Origin: Sphingomonadales bacterium Ga0077557
GTDB lineage: Bacteria > Pseudomonadota > Alphaproteobacteria > Sphingomonadales > Sphingomonadaceae
Length of the DNA stretch: 64,000 bases
NCBI GenBank assembly: GCA_001464615.1
Contig: LNFI01000007.1
Span: 124,001-188,000, forward strand
Direction: 5' to 3'
In this document: piece by piece, positions 1-8,015 of the stretch
Layout of the letters: each line of letters starts with the position of its first letter
How positions within the stretch are numbered: position 1 is the stretch's first letter
Position numbers and translations under genes: made by a program
Notes under the pieces: generated by a model
Told to the model about the DNA's origin: nothing
The model's database searches: none
The model's input: only the letters and a program-made list of their open reading frames with translations

Positions 1-405
1 GAAGCGAAGCGCCGTTGCGGCCTTGGGGATATCGATCGCGCGGTGGACCACGCGCGTCGCTGGCACTGCGTAACCGAGTGCCGAAATTACCGCCAATTGC
101 CGCGCCTTGTTGGCATCGACCGCCAGCACATCGGCCCCATTGATGATCCGGGCGCCTTGCCCCGCCCAATGCGCGTAGAGCGCGGGGGTGTAGAAGATCG
201 CATGATCGGCGCTGCGCAGAAAGCTCGACATGGCGAGGCGGCTCAGCACGACCCGCGCGGGCGGTGGCGATCCGGCGGGGTCAAAGCTATGCCCCTCAAT
301 CCCCAATTTCACATAGTCGATCCCGCGCCGGTCTAGCGCGGCGAATAGGGGCTCGAACCATAAAGGATGTTCATAGAAGACGGCGAGATCGTGCATGGCT
401 TCCAT
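1..405 (-). CDS. ATP-grasp (RimK/glutathione-synthetase-like) protein, N-terminal part
   Basis: The gene runs off the left edge, so only about the first 135 residues are visible. They begin MEAMHDLAVFYEHPLWFEPL and include an 'ARIINGADVLAVDANKARQL' stretch followed by 'GYAVPATRVVH'. This is the pre-ATP-grasp to ATP-grasp junction of RimK-like ligases, where a substrate lysine and a PxTxxv segment precede the nucleotide-binding domain. Such enzymes join a carboxylate to an amine using ATP; the substrate cannot be read here. The start is uncertain: ATGs at 441, 405 and 396 are in frame, and only the first has even a weak GAG upstream. It is divergent from the nucleotidyltransferase-like gene that follows. 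Confidence 0.6.
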   Translation of the reverse strand, partial: MEAMHDLAVFYEHPLWFEPLFAALDRRGIDYVKLGIEGHSFDPAGSPPPARVVLSRLAMSSFLRSADHAIFYTPALYAHWAGQGARIINGADVLAVDANKARQLAVISALGYAVPATRVVHRAIDIPKAATALRF

Positions 406-579
406 TCGCTGAGACCGGCCAAGTGTTACACTCTGGTCCATTGTTTGCTCTACAATAGATTGTCACGCCCGCCAGTCCCCGCCCGATGATGAGACGCGGC
501 GGCGACGCCATCGCACATGCCGGATCGTGATCTTTCCAAGCGACGCAACCAAACCAATGGCTTAATGTCACGGGCAGTA

Positions 580-588
580 AGGGGAGGA
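580..588 (+). promoter_or_regulatory. Strong Shine-Dalgarno that decides a non-standard start
   Basis: The run AGGGGAGGA is a near-perfect ribosome binding site. The frame that opens just after a TAA at 578–580 has no ATG, GTG or TTG until 683, but has a CTG at 593, five bases after the GGAGG core. This supports CTG initiation for the next gene. Confidence 0.5.
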
Positions 589-592
589 AATA

Positions 593-1831
593 CTGGAATC
601 GCGATCAACAGCCCCGCTGCAGCGCGCTTCATCGCTTGATCCGGCGCGCGGGTTACGCGCTCTGTCGGCAGAAGAACAGCTTGTGCTGGCCTGTTGCCGG
701 CCCGTCGCTAGGCCCAATCGGCTGCCCGCAATCCAGGCGGCAGCGCGGGCGACGATTGATGCAGAGGTCTTACTGCGGCTTGCCACGACGCACCGCATCG
801 AAGGGCTGGTCGAACTTGGACTGCGGGATGCCGGCGTGGTGTTACCGCCCGCAGCACAAATGACGCTTACCAAACGGGCCGACCGACGCAGAAAACAGCT
901 GATGGCGCTTGCTGGCGAAGAAACGCGCTTGGCCAGCGCCTTTGCCGCCGCCGGGCTTGATTGCCTGTTCCTGAAGGGCGCAACGCTGGCGCTGCGAGCC
1001 CATGGCAGCTTGGCATGCAAATCGTCCAAAGACATTGATCTGCTGATCAATCCCGGTGCCATTGATGCTGCCGCGCAGCTGCTCCGCAGCCATGGCTATC
1101 GCCTCGCCCAGTTCGGTGGCACGCTGGATGACCGGGCGGCGAAACGCTGGATGGCGGCGACCAAGGAAACATCCTGGATCCACGACGCGCGCCAGATTGA
1201 GCTGGAACTGCACATTACCCTTGCCGATGGCCCGAATTTGATGCCCGACATCGGCCTGCGCGCACCGCGCCAGCCGATCGAATTCGTGCCTGGCAAGCCA
1301 GTCGAAACGCTGGCTGATGCGGAACTGTTCACCTATCTTTGCGTGCACGGCACCGGCCATGGCTGGGAACGATTGAAATGGCTGGCCGATCTCGCCGCAC
1401 TGATCGAAGCCGTGCCGATCCCGATCGAGCAGTTGCATCACCGGGCCATCGCCATGGGTGCCGGGCATTGTTCGGGGGTTGCGCTCTATCTGGCCGCAAC
1501 CTTGCTGGGCACCAAGGTGCCGCCAGCGGTGATCAATGCCGTGTGCCGTGAGCCGTCAGGTCGGCGGCTCATCCGGATGGCGTTGGTCCTGATCCGCGCG
1601 GGCGCCGTTCGCCATGAAGAAAAGCGCCGGCCGATCAACACCACTGGCGCCCTGCTCTTCGCCAAATACTGGTTTTTGCCCGGCAATCGCTACCGGACCG
1701 CCATGTTGTGGCACGATCTGACCTATCCGCATTCACGCGGCCACCTCGCCCTGCCGAAATGGGCACTGCCCGCCTATACTTTGGCCTGGGCTCCGGCGAG
1801 GATCTTGTCACGCCCATGGCGGCGGCCTTAG
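593..1831 (+). CDS. Nucleotidyltransferase family protein (NTP_transf_5-like)
   Basis: The protein is about 412 residues from the CTG start, or 382 from the first conventional start (GTG 683). The core 'LFLKGATLALRAHG' followed by 'SSKDIDLLI' is the hallmark of the uncharacterised nucleotidyltransferase family PF14907: a Gly-containing helix then the DxD metal pair. The CTG start is chosen because AGGGGAGGA lies five bases upstream and the sequence before GTG 683 ('LRALSAEEQLVLACC') already reads like family protein. The family is often found beside exopolysaccharide or peptide-modification genes, and the epimerase follows within 55 bases on the same strand. Substrate unknown. Confidence 0.7.
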   Translation: MESRSTAPLQRASSLDPARGLRALSAEEQLVLACCRPVARPNRLPAIQAAARATIDAEVLLRLATTHRIEGLVELGLRDAGVVLPPAAQMTLTKRADRRRKQLMALAGEETRLASAFAAAGLDCLFLKGATLALRAHGSLACKSSKDIDLLINPGAIDAAAQLLRSHGYRLAQFGGTLDDRAAKRWMAATKETSWIHDARQIELELHITLADGPNLMPDIGLRAPRQPIEFVPGKPVETLADAELFTYLCVHGTGHGWERLKWLADLAALIEAVPIPIEQLHHRAIAMGAGHCSGVALYLAATLLGTKVPPAVINAVCREPSGRRLIRMALVLIRAGAVRHEEKRRPINTTGALLFAKYWFLPGNRYRTAMLWHDLTYPHSRGHLALPKWALPAYTLAWAPARILSRPWRRP

Positions 1832-1883
1832 CCTTCTGGCAACCTGCACCGCCTAGAGAGCCTGGAAGAGCAAAGGGCATTCA

Positions 1884-2897
1884 ATGGCGACGACGGACAA
1901 GAAGATACTCGTAACCGGTTCGGCCGGATTCGTGGGCATGCATGTCGCCAAGGCATTGCTTGACCAGGGCCATCAAGTGCTCGGCATCGACAATTTCTCC
2001 GACTATTATGACGTGACGCTGAAAGAGCAGCGCAACGCCGTGCTGGCGTCCTATGCAAATTTCCGGGTCGCGCGATTGTCGATCGACGACATGGCAAGCT
2101 TCGCCCCGGTGTGGGAGGATTTTGCGCCCGATATCGTCATTCATCTCGCCGCCCAGGCAGGCGTTCGCTATTCGATCGATCATCCCGAAACCTATGTCGC
2201 GTCGAATCTGGTCGGCAGCTTCAACGTGCTTGAGCTGGCACGCCGCACCCGACCGGCGCATCTGCTCGCCGCCTCAACCAGCTCGCTCTATGGCGGCAAT
2301 ACGGTGATGCCGTTCCGTGAGACCGATCAATGCGCTACCCCGCTCACCTTCTACGCTGCCACCAAGGGCGCGACCGAGCTGATGGGGCACAGCTATGCGC
2401 ATTTGTTCGGCGTGCCGATGACGTTCTTCCGCTTCTTCACGGTCTATGGCCCCTGGGGTCGGCCCGACATGGCGCTGTTCAAATTCACCCGGGCGATCAT
2501 CAAGGGCGAGGCGATCGACGTCTATAATCGCGGCGAGATGGTCCGCGATTTCACTTATGTCGAGGATCTAGCCGAAGCAGTGGTGCGGCTGATGGCGGCC
2601 ATTCCCGGCAGCGCCCCCGTCTCGCCAACGGACAGCCTGTCTGCCGTCGCCCCGTTTCGCGTGATCAATATCGGGCAAGGCGATCCGGTGAAATTGCTTG
2701 ATTATATTGCCGCCATCGAGGCCGCAGTGGGGAAGCCAGCGATCATGAATCTATTGCCACTGCAACCTGGCGAAGTTCTGCGGACCGAAGCCTCAACCGA
2801 TCTGCTGCACGCGTTGATCGGCTATACGCCGTCCACACCCGTGAGCGTCGGCGTACCGCAATTCGTCGCTTGGTACCGCGCGCACTACGGCTGTTAA
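1884..2897 (+). CDS. NAD-dependent sugar-nucleotide epimerase (UDP-glucuronate 4-epimerase-like)
   Basis: This 337-residue short-chain dehydrogenase has the extended-SDR Rossmann motif GSAGFVG at residues 12–18, a 'DNFSDYYD' stretch typical of UDP-glucuronate/UDP-galacturonate epimerases, 'STSSLYG' near residue 130, and the catalytic pair Y157/K161 in 'FYAATKG'. Family members interconvert UDP-sugars by NAD-assisted oxidation and reduction at C4 for surface polysaccharide synthesis. It starts at ATG 1884 with AAAGGG upstream and probably forms an operon with the preceding nucleotidyltransferase-like gene. The specific sugar is inferred from the family only. Confidence 0.85.
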   Translation: MATTDKKILVTGSAGFVGMHVAKALLDQGHQVLGIDNFSDYYDVTLKEQRNAVLASYANFRVARLSIDDMASFAPVWEDFAPDIVIHLAAQAGVRYSIDHPETYVASNLVGSFNVLELARRTRPAHLLAASTSSLYGGNTVMPFRETDQCATPLTFYAATKGATELMGHSYAHLFGVPMTFFRFFTVYGPWGRPDMALFKFTRAIIKGEAIDVYNRGEMVRDFTYVEDLAEAVVRLMAAIPGSAPVSPTDSLSAVAPFRVINIGQGDPVKLLDYIAAIEAAVGKPAIMNLLPLQPGEVLRTEASTDLLHALIGYTPSTPVSVGVPQFVAWYRAHYGC

Positions 2898-2905
2898 GAG
2901 CCGCC

Positions 2906-2926
2906 GCCAGGCAACTCCCACCTGGC
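2906..2926 (+). terminator. Short hairpin after the epimerase gene
   Basis: GCCAGG and CCTGGC form a 6-bp stem with a 9-base loop, nine bases after the epimerase stop. No T-run follows, so intrinsic termination is doubtful. It also lies downstream of the tRNA-Arg gene on the other strand. Confidence 0.3.
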
Positions 2927-2949
2927 AAGAAATGTCAGAAAAAGGAAAA

Positions 2950-3026
2950 TGGTGCACCCGGAGCGATTCGAACGCCCGGCCCTCAGATTCGTAGTCTGAT
3001 GCTCTATCCAGCTGAGCTACGGGTGC
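2950..3026 (-). tRNA. tRNA-Arg (anticodon ACG)
   Basis: The minus strand gives a complete 77-nt cloverleaf. The acceptor GCACCCG pairs with CGGGTGC, the D-arm is AGCTCAGCTGGATAGAGC, the anticodon loop is CTACGAA and the T-loop is GTTCGAATC. The CCA end is encoded. ACG is read as inosine-containing ICG in bacteria and decodes CGU/CGC/CGA. Confidence 0.97.
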
Positions 3027-3107
3027 ACGGAGGCGTGTCCATAGAGGGCAGATTCGGATTACGCAACCCCGTTGCGCACGCTTGTGCAGGCGCATAGAGC
3101 AAAGGTC

Positions 3108-3602
3108 ATGAACCGCCCCATTCTTCTGATGTTGCTGCTCGCCCTTTCGGGCTGTGCATCGCCCACCGCCCGTTATCCATCGCTGCTCCCGCGCGCGATC
3201 GAGCTGCGGGACGATTCGGAGCCGGTGCGCACGGTTGCTGATGCCGCGCCGGACGCAGCGCTTGATACGAAAATTGCCGAACTGCAGGCCGCACTTGCCG
3301 AAAGCAACGCGACCTTTGCTGCTGCCCGCACGCGCGCAGAACCGTTGACCGAAGCGGCGCGCGGTGCCGCGATCGGCAGTGATGCCTGGTTGAACGCTCA
3401 AGCAGCATTGTCTGGGCTAGACGGCGCGCGCGGGCAAACGCTGGCAACGCTGTCCGATATCGACCGGCTTTCGATTGACCGCGCGCAGGCGGGGTTGCCG
3501 CCCTATCCGAAGCTTACCATGGCACTTGAAGCGGGTAGCGCCCAGGCCGAACGCCAGGCCGCTTCAATCACTGCCCTTCAAAGACAATTGCCCGACCAAT
3601 AA
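3108..3602 (+). CDS. Small periplasmic lipoprotein, function unknown
   Basis: The 164-residue product begins with a lipoprotein signal peptide: MNRPILLMLLLALSGC, with lipobox LSGC and the lipidated Cys at 16. The mature part is alanine-rich and probably helical ('AALAESNATFAAARTRAEPL'), as in periplasmic coiled-coil proteins. I place the start at ATG 3108 because the signal peptide begins there, rather than at the in-frame GTG 12 codons earlier. It converges tail to tail with the next gene, one base apart. I recognise no domain. Confidence 0.75.
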   Translation: MNRPILLMLLLALSGCASPTARYPSLLPRAIELRDDSEPVRTVADAAPDAALDTKIAELQAALAESNATFAAARTRAEPLTEAARGAAIGSDAWLNAQAALSGLDGARGQTLATLSDIDRLSIDRAQAGLPPYPKLTMALEAGSAQAERQAASITALQRQLPDQ

Positions 3603-3603
3603 G

Positions 3604-5823
3604 TTATTTGAGCAACGGCAGGATTGTCGAATAATCATCGGTCCACGGCGTAAAGCCGTGCCGACGGTCAAGCGGTTGCCATGGTCCGCCCAATGCCTTC
3701 AACCGATCAATCGATTCGGGGCTTCGCGACAATGCGACCCAGGCCGACACTGTCTCTCCCTCCTGCAATTTCGCGCCGGGCAGGTAGGTCAGCTTCACCG
3801 CCCGCCATTGGCCAGCATCGGCGGCAGCAGCGACGACCGGCTCCAGATCAATGAAACGATTCGAAATATGCACCAGCAGCAAGCCGCCCGGCGCAAGCGC
3901 GCGATCATAGCTGGCAAACGCCTCCCGCGTCATCAAATGCATTGGCACTGAATCTGACGAAAAGGCATCAAGCGCGAGCAGATCGAGCGCATGCGGCGTG
4001 GCTGCCGCCAGATTGATCCGCGCATCGCCAATGGCAATCTCCGCCCCCGGCAGACAGCGCCGCAGGAAGCTGAACTGGCCGGTGTCGCGCGCGATGCGAA
4101 CAATGGCCGGGTCAATCTCGTAGAAACGCCACGCCTGCCCGGCATGAGCATAGCAGGCCAATGTCCCCGCCCCCAGGCCAACAACGCCAATCCGCGCCTG
4201 TGGCCCGAACAGGCTATCCGCCGCGCGCATCGCCCGGCCAATGCCTGAGCCTGGCACATAATAAGTGGTTGGCGTCCGTTCGCGCGCCGGCGATCCGATC
4301 AGCTGCATCCCGTGCACCGTCGTGCCGTGCGATAGCTGGCGAACCTTGGCATCACCGTTGATCGTATAGATGCCGAAATAGCTGCGCGTGCGCGCGTCGC
4401 CCTGCCAGCTGATCGTCGCCGCCTGAAAGCCGCCAAAGATCACCAGCGCCCCAGCCAGCACAATCGCAAAGGGCAAGCGGCGACCTAGCGCCACCAGGCC
4501 CAGTGCGACGATCGCAGCAAACACCGCGCCGCGTCCCTGCCCCGCCTGAAATGCCATCACATCGCGGGTCGCAAACACGATAAGCAACGCGATCCCCAGC
4601 GACACTGCCAGCGTCAGAATCCGTTGCCGCTGTGCATCGCCCTCCCACATCCGCGCAAGCGGCGCGATCAACAGCGCCTGAGGCGCCAGTATGCCGGCCG
4701 CCAGGATCAGCAGCGGATATTCCCAGGTCCAGTCGAACAGAACCGGCGCCACCAGTGCGGCAAACACGCCACCAAGCACACCGCCCAGCGACATCATCAG
4801 ATAGAATCCCGTCAACCGGTCAGGCGCCGGGCGCTTACGATACATCGTCGTGTGTAGCGCGACCGAGATGGTGAACAGCAGGGTCAGCGCAACCCCGGCG
4901 TTGAAATAGGGCATGCCCTGAAAGCCGCCAACCATGACGCCGCCGAACAGCAGGATCTGGAGGGGCGCGAACCGGGTGATGAGATCGGCGAGAAAACGGT
5001 TCTCGGCAAAAGCTATCGAGAAGCTGAGGAGGTATAGCCCCAGCGGGATCACCCAGAGCATCGGCATCGCAACAATATCGGTGGTGATATAGGTCGTCGT
5101 CGCCAGCATCATGCCGGAAGGGACAAAGGCGAGCAGCACCCAGTGACCGATCGTCCGACGATCGGGCGCGGGCGAAGCGGTCGCTGCCACGGCGGTCGCC
5201 GACATTCGCGGCAAGGCAAGTCCGCAGCCCGCCACCAACAGGATGACGAGCACATAGCCCGCCGTCCACAGCCCACTCTGCATCTTCAGCACAAGCGCCG
5301 GTTCGACCAGCAATGGATAGGCAATCAGCCCACCAAAGCTGCCGAGATTGGAGGCTGCATAGAGCGCATAGGGATCGCGCCCCGGATGGGCGGCGCTGAA
5401 CCAGCGCTGCAGCAAGGGTGCCTGCGCCGACACCGCAAAGAACAGCGGCCCGATCGACAGACCAAGCAGCCACGGCACCCATAGAGCAGGCTGCGCATCA
5501 GCGGGCAAATCCATTGCCATAAGCCCGATCGGCAACCACAGGGCGGCGACTAGAAGCACACCCAAATGCACGACGGCCTGTCCCCGCGGTGCCAGCCGGC
5601 CCAGCGCATGGGCATAGCCATACCCCGCCAGCAGCAGCGCCTGATAGACGAGCATCGCCGAGTTCCATACCGCCGGCGCTCCACCCAGACGCGGCAGCGC
5701 CATTCGCGCGACCATCGGCTGGACGAGGAACAGCAGGAACGAGCCCGAAAGTATCGCCGCAAAGAACAAAGCGGGCGGCGCCCAGCGCTGGCGGTCAGCA
5801 GCGATAATCTGTGATTGGTACAT
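3604..5823 (-). CDS. Fused multipass membrane protein / spermidine-synthase-like protein
   Basis: This 739-residue protein has two parts. The first two-thirds carries many hydrophobic segments, beginning 'ALFFAAILSGSFLLFLVQPM', and resembles an MFS-type membrane domain. The C-terminal part is a spermidine-synthase-like Rossmann fold with 'GVVGLGAGTLA', 'YEIDP', 'GDARI' and 'DAFSSDSVPMHLMT'. Homologues are annotated as fused MFS/spermidine synthase, but their reaction and substrate are mostly undetermined. The start is ATG 5823; a GTG two codons earlier is also in frame. Confidence 0.8.
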   Translation of the reverse strand: MYQSQIIAADRQRWAPPALFFAAILSGSFLLFLVQPMVARMALPRLGGAPAVWNSAMLVYQALLLAGYGYAHALGRLAPRGQAVVHLGVLLVAALWLPIGLMAMDLPADAQPALWVPWLLGLSIGPLFFAVSAQAPLLQRWFSAAHPGRDPYALYAASNLGSFGGLIAYPLLVEPALVLKMQSGLWTAGYVLVILLVAGCGLALPRMSATAVAATASPAPDRRTIGHWVLLAFVPSGMMLATTTYITTDIVAMPMLWVIPLGLYLLSFSIAFAENRFLADLITRFAPLQILLFGGVMVGGFQGMPYFNAGVALTLLFTISVALHTTMYRKRPAPDRLTGFYLMMSLGGVLGGVFAALVAPVLFDWTWEYPLLILAAGILAPQALLIAPLARMWEGDAQRQRILTLAVSLGIALLIVFATRDVMAFQAGQGRGAVFAAIVALGLVALGRRLPFAIVLAGALVIFGGFQAATISWQGDARTRSYFGIYTINGDAKVRQLSHGTTVHGMQLIGSPARERTPTTYYVPGSGIGRAMRAADSLFGPQARIGVVGLGAGTLACYAHAGQAWRFYEIDPAIVRIARDTGQFSFLRRCLPGAEIAIGDARINLAAATPHALDLLALDAFSSDSVPMHLMTREAFASYDRALAPGGLLLVHISNRFIDLEPVVAAAADAGQWRAVKLTYLPGAKLQEGETVSAWVALSRSPESIDRLKALGGPWQPLDRRHGFTPWTDDYSTILPLLK

Positions 5824-5865
5824 AGTCACCGGCCCCTGCTCGCCCCAAGGAGCGTGCGACCGTCT

Positions 5866-6426
5866 TCAGCCAATATGGTTAACAAATGGTCGATTCGCTG
5901 GGCGATCGATCCGATACACAACGTGGCGCTTGAGCGGGCTGCCGTCAGGCACGCCGGGGTGATCGAAATCCCTGCCCTGCAATTGGAACATGCCAAGGCG
6001 CTCCATCAGCCCCCAGCTCGCGGTATTGGCTGGTACCGTCATCGAGAACAATCCCTCGATCGCCAGATTGGCCCAGGTCCAATCGAGACATGCCAGCGCT
6101 GCCTCACGCGCATAGCCTTGCCCCCAATAGGCCCGCGCCAACCGCCAGCCAATTTCGAGCCCGCCCTCCAGCGGCGTTCCAACAGGACCGGCATTCAAGC
6201 CGCAAAAGCCCAGAAAAGTGGCATCGGCGCGCCGCTCAACTGCCCAAAGGCAATAGCCAAGGTCTGCCTCCATCGCGATCATTCGGTCGATCAGGGCATC
6301 GCTTTCTGCCCGCGACTGGAGTGGCCCGAGGAAGCGCCGCACCTCTGCATCTTGACCCATCGCCGCAAACGGCGCGCGATCCCCGTCGCGCCAGGGACGG
6401 ATGATCAGGCGTTCGGTTTCAATCAT
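5866..6426 (-). CDS. GNAT N-acetyltransferase (RimJ/RimL type)
   Basis: The 186-residue protein opens 'MIETERLIIRPWRDGDRAPF', the canonical start of the Acetyltransf_3 branch. It has 'EIGWRLARAYWGQGYAREA', the acetyl-CoA-binding turn of the GNAT fold. Relatives acetylate protein N-termini, antibiotics or small amines; the substrate here cannot be inferred. Its ATG overlaps the stop of the upstream acetyltransferase gene by four bases (ATGA), so the two are translationally coupled and probably arose by tandem duplication. Confidence 0.85.
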   Translation of the reverse strand: MIETERLIIRPWRDGDRAPFAAMGQDAEVRRFLGPLQSRAESDALIDRMIAMEADLGYCLWAVERRADATFLGFCGLNAGPVGTPLEGGLEIGWRLARAYWGQGYAREAALACLDWTWANLAIEGLFSMTVPANTASWGLMERLGMFQLQGRDFDHPGVPDGSPLKRHVVYRIDRPANRPFVNHIG

Positions 6427-6950
6427 GGCCGTACAATCGCAAAAGTGACCATCGGCCGAAGCGGATCACCGACCGGAATCAAGGGATGGTCATAATCGCC
6501 ATCCGCGAGCCGGTGCATGCCCAGTCGCGCCATCATCCGCTGGCTCTTGATATTGATCGCCGAAGTGATCGCGACGATGCGCGGCGCGTCGAAATGCGCC
6601 CAGCCCCAATCTATAGCCGCGATCATCGCCTCCAGCGCATAGCCCTGCCGCCAATGGGGCCGGTCAATGATCCAACCAGCCTCTATCTCACCCGCGATCG
6701 GGTTATGCGCATCCCCGCGCTTCAAGCCACAAAAGCCAAGCATGGCGTCATCTGAACGACGCTCGACCACCCAAAAGCCGAGCCCTTCGTACCGATAGCC
6801 ATCATGCTTGGCGATCACCGCATCGCTCGCCGCTTCGTCCTTCACCGGGCCGAGCTCTGCCATCACCGCCGGATCAGCCCACATCGCGTGGAGCGCTGCC
6901 CGGTCGCGCGGCTCGGGCAAGCGGAGGATCAGCCGCTCAGTCGTAATCAC
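6423..6950 (-). CDS. GNAT N-acetyltransferase (RimJ/RimL type)
   Basis: The 175-residue protein starts 'MITTERLILRLPEPRDRAAL' and contains 'EAGWIIDRPHWRQGYALEAM', the acetyl-CoA loop of the same GNAT branch as its downstream partner. The two share the TERLI.R opening and the overall layout. Its stop overlaps the partner's start codon. It lies 15 bases downstream of hemB on the same strand, so hemB and both acetyltransferases may be one transcript. Substrate unknown. Confidence 0.85.
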   Translation of the reverse strand: MITTERLILRLPEPRDRAALHAMWADPAVMAELGPVKDEAASDAVIAKHDGYRYEGLGFWVVERRSDDAMLGFCGLKRGDAHNPIAGEIEAGWIIDRPHWRQGYALEAMIAAIDWGWAHFDAPRIVAITSAINIKSQRMMARLGMHRLADGDYDHPLIPVGDPLRPMVTFAIVRP

Positions 6951-6965
6951 TGCGCCGTGCCCGGA

Positions 6966-7955
6966 TCAGCCGCCCATCAGGCGCGCCGCGTGGAGCGCGT
7001 GATAGGTCAACACCCCCGAAACCCCTGCCCGCTTAAACGCCATCAGCGTTTCCAGCACCATCGGGTCGCGCTCCGCCGCGCCTGCAGCGACCGCAGCCTC
7101 GATCATCGCATATTCACCCGACACTTGGTAAGCAAATACAGGGACTACGAACGCCGCCTTCACGCGCACGATGATGTCGAGATAGGGCAGACCCGGCTTG
7201 ACCATCACGCTGTCCGCGCCTTCATCAAGGTCAAGCTGCACCTCGCGCAGCGCCTCTTCGGCATTGGCGGGGTCCATCTGATAGGTTTTCTTGTCGCCCT
7301 TCAGCAGCCCGCGCGATCCCACCGCATCACGGAACGGCCCGTAAAAGGCGCTCGCATATTTGGCGGCATAGGACATGATCTGGACGTTGACATGCCCCTC
7401 CTCCTCCAGCGCGTCACGGATCAGGCCGATGCGCCCGTCCATCATGTCAGACGGCGCAATGATATCGGCCCCCGCCGCCGCCTGGTTGAGCGCCTGCGCG
7501 ACCAGCACCTCTGCGGTGTCGTCGTTCAGCACATAGCCCTGGCTATCGACCAACCCGTCATGGCCATGCGCGGTGTACGGATCGAGCGCGACATCGGTCA
7601 GCACGCCGATATCGGGCACCGCGTCCTTGATCGCGCCGATCGCGCGGCACATCAGATTATCGGGGTTGAGTGCCTCACGTCCATCCTCAGTTCGCAGTTC
7701 GCGCGGCGTGTTGGGGAAGAGTGCGATGCAGGCGATGCCGGCGGCCTGCGCTTCCTTGGCCCGCGCGACGATGCCGTCGACCGACCAGCGCGACACGCCG
7801 GGCAGGCTGACAATCGGCTCCTCCACCCCTTCCCCATCCGCGATGAACAGCGGCCAGATCAGATCGGCGGGGGTCAGCACCGTCTCGGCATGGAGACGGC
7901 GGCTCCACGGGGCAGAACGAGTGCGACGAAGGCGAAGCGCGGGATAATGGCTCAT
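6966..7955 (-). CDS. hemB: Delta-aminolevulinic acid dehydratase (porphobilinogen synthase)
   Basis: The 329-residue enzyme condenses two 5-aminolevulinate molecules into porphobilinogen in tetrapyrrole synthesis. The Schiff-base lysines lie in 'MSYAAKYAS' and 'SVMVKPGLPYLD'. The metal-site segment is 'DVALDPYTAHGHDG', with aspartate and alanine where zinc-type enzymes have three cysteines, so this is the magnesium-type enzyme known from Pseudomonas and alphaproteobacteria. Length and start fit the family. Upstream is a MATE transporter gene on the same strand; downstream are two acetyltransferase genes. Confidence 0.97.
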   Translation of the reverse strand: MSHYPALRLRRTRSAPWSRRLHAETVLTPADLIWPLFIADGEGVEEPIVSLPGVSRWSVDGIVARAKEAQAAGIACIALFPNTPRELRTEDGREALNPDNLMCRAIGAIKDAVPDIGVLTDVALDPYTAHGHDGLVDSQGYVLNDDTAEVLVAQALNQAAAGADIIAPSDMMDGRIGLIRDALEEEGHVNVQIMSYAAKYASAFYGPFRDAVGSRGLLKGDKKTYQMDPANAEEALREVQLDLDEGADSVMVKPGLPYLDIIVRVKAAFVVPVFAYQVSGEYAMIEAAVAAGAAERDPMVLETLMAFKRAGVSGVLTYHALHAARLMGG

Positions 7956-8015
7956 GGCGCGGTTTGTGGGCGATCAAACGTCGCTCGGCAAGAGGCCAAT
8001 CATGCTCGCTGGCTG

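Noticed and set aside
565..639. 24-codon frame beginning ATG before the nucleotidyltransferase-like gene
   Set aside because: No ribosome site of its own; it contains the Shine-Dalgarno that serves the CTG start.
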